Notes under the pieces: model-generated
Databases searched by the model: none
What the model saw: only the letters and a program-made list of their open reading frames with translations
What the model was told of the DNA's origin: nothing
DNA from: Streptomyces sp. NBC_01232
Lineage (GTDB): Bacteria; Actinomycetota; Actinomycetes; Streptomycetales; Streptomycetaceae
Direction of reading: 5' to 3'
NCBI RefSeq assembly: GCF_035989885.1
Contig: NZ_CP108518.1
Coordinates: forward strand, 8,485,001-8,549,000
DNA: 64,000 nt
Position numbers and translations under genes: made by a program
Shown here: positions 62,905 to 64,000 of the stretch, in pieces
Layout: every line of letters starts with the position of its first letter
How positions within the stretch are numbered: the first letter of the stretch is position 1

Positions 62905-63760
62905 CCCCACAACGACGCCCCGCACCACAGGGACAAAGCCCGCCCCCGCCCCCTTCTTCACCCGCCGCACCCCCGGCGGACCGCCCGGACTCGCCCTCTT
63001 CCTCAACGCCGGCGATCCGCCCCTGCCCGTCCTGCGCGACCTCGTCCTGATGCTCGACGACGAAGGCGTGGACTGCCTCGAACTGGCCGTCCCCTTCCCC
63101 GACTCGGTCACCGACGGCCCCGTCATCCGCCGCTCCGCCCGCCGGGCACTGGAGCGCGGCGGCGCCGGCCTGGACGACGTACTCGCCTTCATCGCCGACG
63201 TACGGCCCCACCTGAACCACCTGCGGATCGCCCTCCTCGCCGACTGGAGCCACTCCCTCAAACACCGGGACCTGGCCGCCACCACCCGCGAGATCGCCGC
63301 CGCCGGCGCCGACGGACTCCTCGTCCACGCCCTCCCCCCACGGCTGCGCGCAACGCACCTGGAGTCGGCCGCCGCGGCCGGCCTCCCGGTCGTCACCACC
63401 TGCTACACCAAGAGCCCGCCCCCCACCCAGGCCCAGGCCGCCGCACAGGCCTCCGCCTACCTCTACCTCGTCGCCCACTACGGACGCAGCGGAACCGCAC
63501 CCGCCGCCGGCCACGCCGCGCTGGCACAGACGGTCACCGCACTCCGGGCGCACACGACGTCCCCGATCGCCGTCGGCTTCGGGGTCAGCACACGGCAGGA
63601 CGTCGAAGCCGTCGGAGCCGCCGGCGCCGACGCCGCGATCATCGGCTCCGCCGCGGTGGCCGCCCTCGAACGGGCGCAGGACACCGCCGCCGATGTCACC
63701 GCAGCCTTCCGCGACTTCGTCCGCCAGGTCCTGCCCGCAACACCGCACCGAACCGCCTGA
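62897..63760 (+). CDS. Tryptophan synthase alpha (TrpA)-like protein
   Basis: GTG 62897 overlaps the end of the TrpD-like gene; 287 residues including a ~20-residue disordered N-terminus. The TIM-barrel core keeps both catalytic acids of TrpA: Glu62 in CLELAVPFPDS and Asp73 in TDGPVIRRSA. The phosphate-binding end VGFGVSTRQDVEAVGAAGAD and AAIIGSAAV is present. It should perform a retro-aldol-type cleavage of an indole-glycerol-phosphate-like compound. The absence of a TrpB partner in view suggests a free-indole or novel product. Confidence 0.88.
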   Translation: MPSPTTTPRTTGTKPAPAPFFTRRTPGGPPGLALFLNAGDPPLPVLRDLVLMLDDEGVDCLELAVPFPDSVTDGPVIRRSARRALERGGAGLDDVLAFIADVRPHLNHLRIALLADWSHSLKHRDLAATTREIAAAGADGLLVHALPPRLRATHLESAAAAGLPVVTTCYTKSPPPTQAQAAAQASAYLYLVAHYGRSGTAPAAGHAALAQTVTALRAHTTSPIAVGFGVSTRQDVEAVGAAGADAAIIGSAAVAALERAQDTAADVTAAFRDFVRQVLPATPHRTA

Positions 63761-63829
63761 CCGGCGGGAAAGAAGGCTCCACCCCTCATCCGGACCATCC
63801 GAGCACCACCCTCACACCGGGAGATCGCC

Positions 63830-64000
63830 ATGATCGTTCGCGACATCGAGTCCGTGAAGACCGTCGAGTGGGGCAACGGCCTCAGCCGCCGCTTCCTCCT
63901 CGCCGAGGACGGCCTGGGCTACTCGCTCACCGACACCACCGTCCTGGCCGGCACCAAGTCCCGCCTGGAGTACGTCAACCACCTCGAGGCCTGCTACTGC
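63830..64000 (+). CDS. EctC-like (ectoine synthase family) cupin, truncated by window end
   Basis: ATG 63830 follows CGGGAGA. The visible 57 residues align with the start of ectoine synthase: MIVRDIESVKTVEW, SRRFLLAEDGLGYSLTDTTV and LEYVNHLEACYC, the last being the cupin His/Glu metal region (EctC has HLEAVYC). EctC closes a tetrahydropyrimidine ring from an N-acetyl diamino acid. No ectA or ectB precedes it, so it is probably a pathway-specific cyclising cupin rather than osmolyte synthesis. The 3' end lies outside. Confidence 0.85.
   Translation, partial: MIVRDIESVKTVEWGNGLSRRFLLAEDGLGYSLTDTTVLAGTKSRLEYVNHLEACYC

Overview
The window has very high G+C, strong third-position G/C bias, many GTG starts, ATGA/GTGA start-stop overlaps, and families typical of filamentous actinomycetes: SARP activators, gamma-butyrolactone (AfsA/ArpA-type) signalling genes, a LAxTG wall-anchored protein and a TAP-like secreted peptidase. 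It is most likely a Streptomyces or close relative (inference from composition and families; no rRNA or core marker is present).

Left part, about 1-24.4 kb: accessory chromosome. Intact genes (beta-helix wall protein, TetR, ricin-type lectin, epoxide hydrolase, cupin regulator, cytoplasmic LPMO-like protein, NUDIX hydrolase, secreted peptidase, SDR and epimerase) alternate with decayed pieces: a truncated Sua5/YrdC gene, frameshifted DUF3618 and truncated DUF4235 genes, a TetR C-terminal fragment, and a doubly frameshifted helicase-associated-domain gene. There are also several minisatellites and a four-copy ~355-bp tandem repeat at 16.35-17.77 kb. This mosaic looks like a chromosome arm.

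Middle, about 24.5-45.6 kb: the regulatory and early-tailoring half of a biosynthetic gene cluster. An AfsA-type synthase and a P450 are followed by three ArpA-type TetR receptors, three SARPs and an XRE-TPR regulator. Next come aromatic-polyketide genes (didomain aromatase/cyclase, ActIII-type ketoreductase, acyl-CoA carboxylase beta and epsilon) and several degenerate enzymes: a PPTase-like protein, a class V aminotransferase-fold protein without its lysine, and a truncated adenylation domain.

Right part, about 45.6-64 kb: the second half of the cluster. One coupled minus-strand operon encodes an SRPBCC protein, an alpha/beta hydrolase and a canonical PPTase. A second encodes a methyltransferase, a Baeyer-Villiger-type monooxygenase and a Tat-exported FAD oxidoreductase. 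Divergent plus-strand genes encode an ACP, a KAS III and a ketoreductase. After a fourth SARP, a tightly packed operon encodes an alpha-oxoamine synthase, KAS II, MaoC hydratase, AMP-ligase, carrier protein, TrpD-like and TrpA-like proteins and an EctC-like cupin cut by the window end.

Control can be read directly from the DNA. Operators resembling butyrolactone-receptor sites lie before the AfsA, P450, receptor and first SARP genes. Arrays of 11-bp-phased direct repeats, the SARP-operator signature, lie in the promoters at 42.16, 53.0 and 56.43 kb. No KS-alpha/KS-beta pair lies in the window, so either it lies beyond 64 kb or the product is not a classical aromatic polyketide. The combination of alpha-oxoamine synthase, ligase plus carrier protein, divergent TrpD/TrpA and EctC-like cupin is the most novel-looking part.
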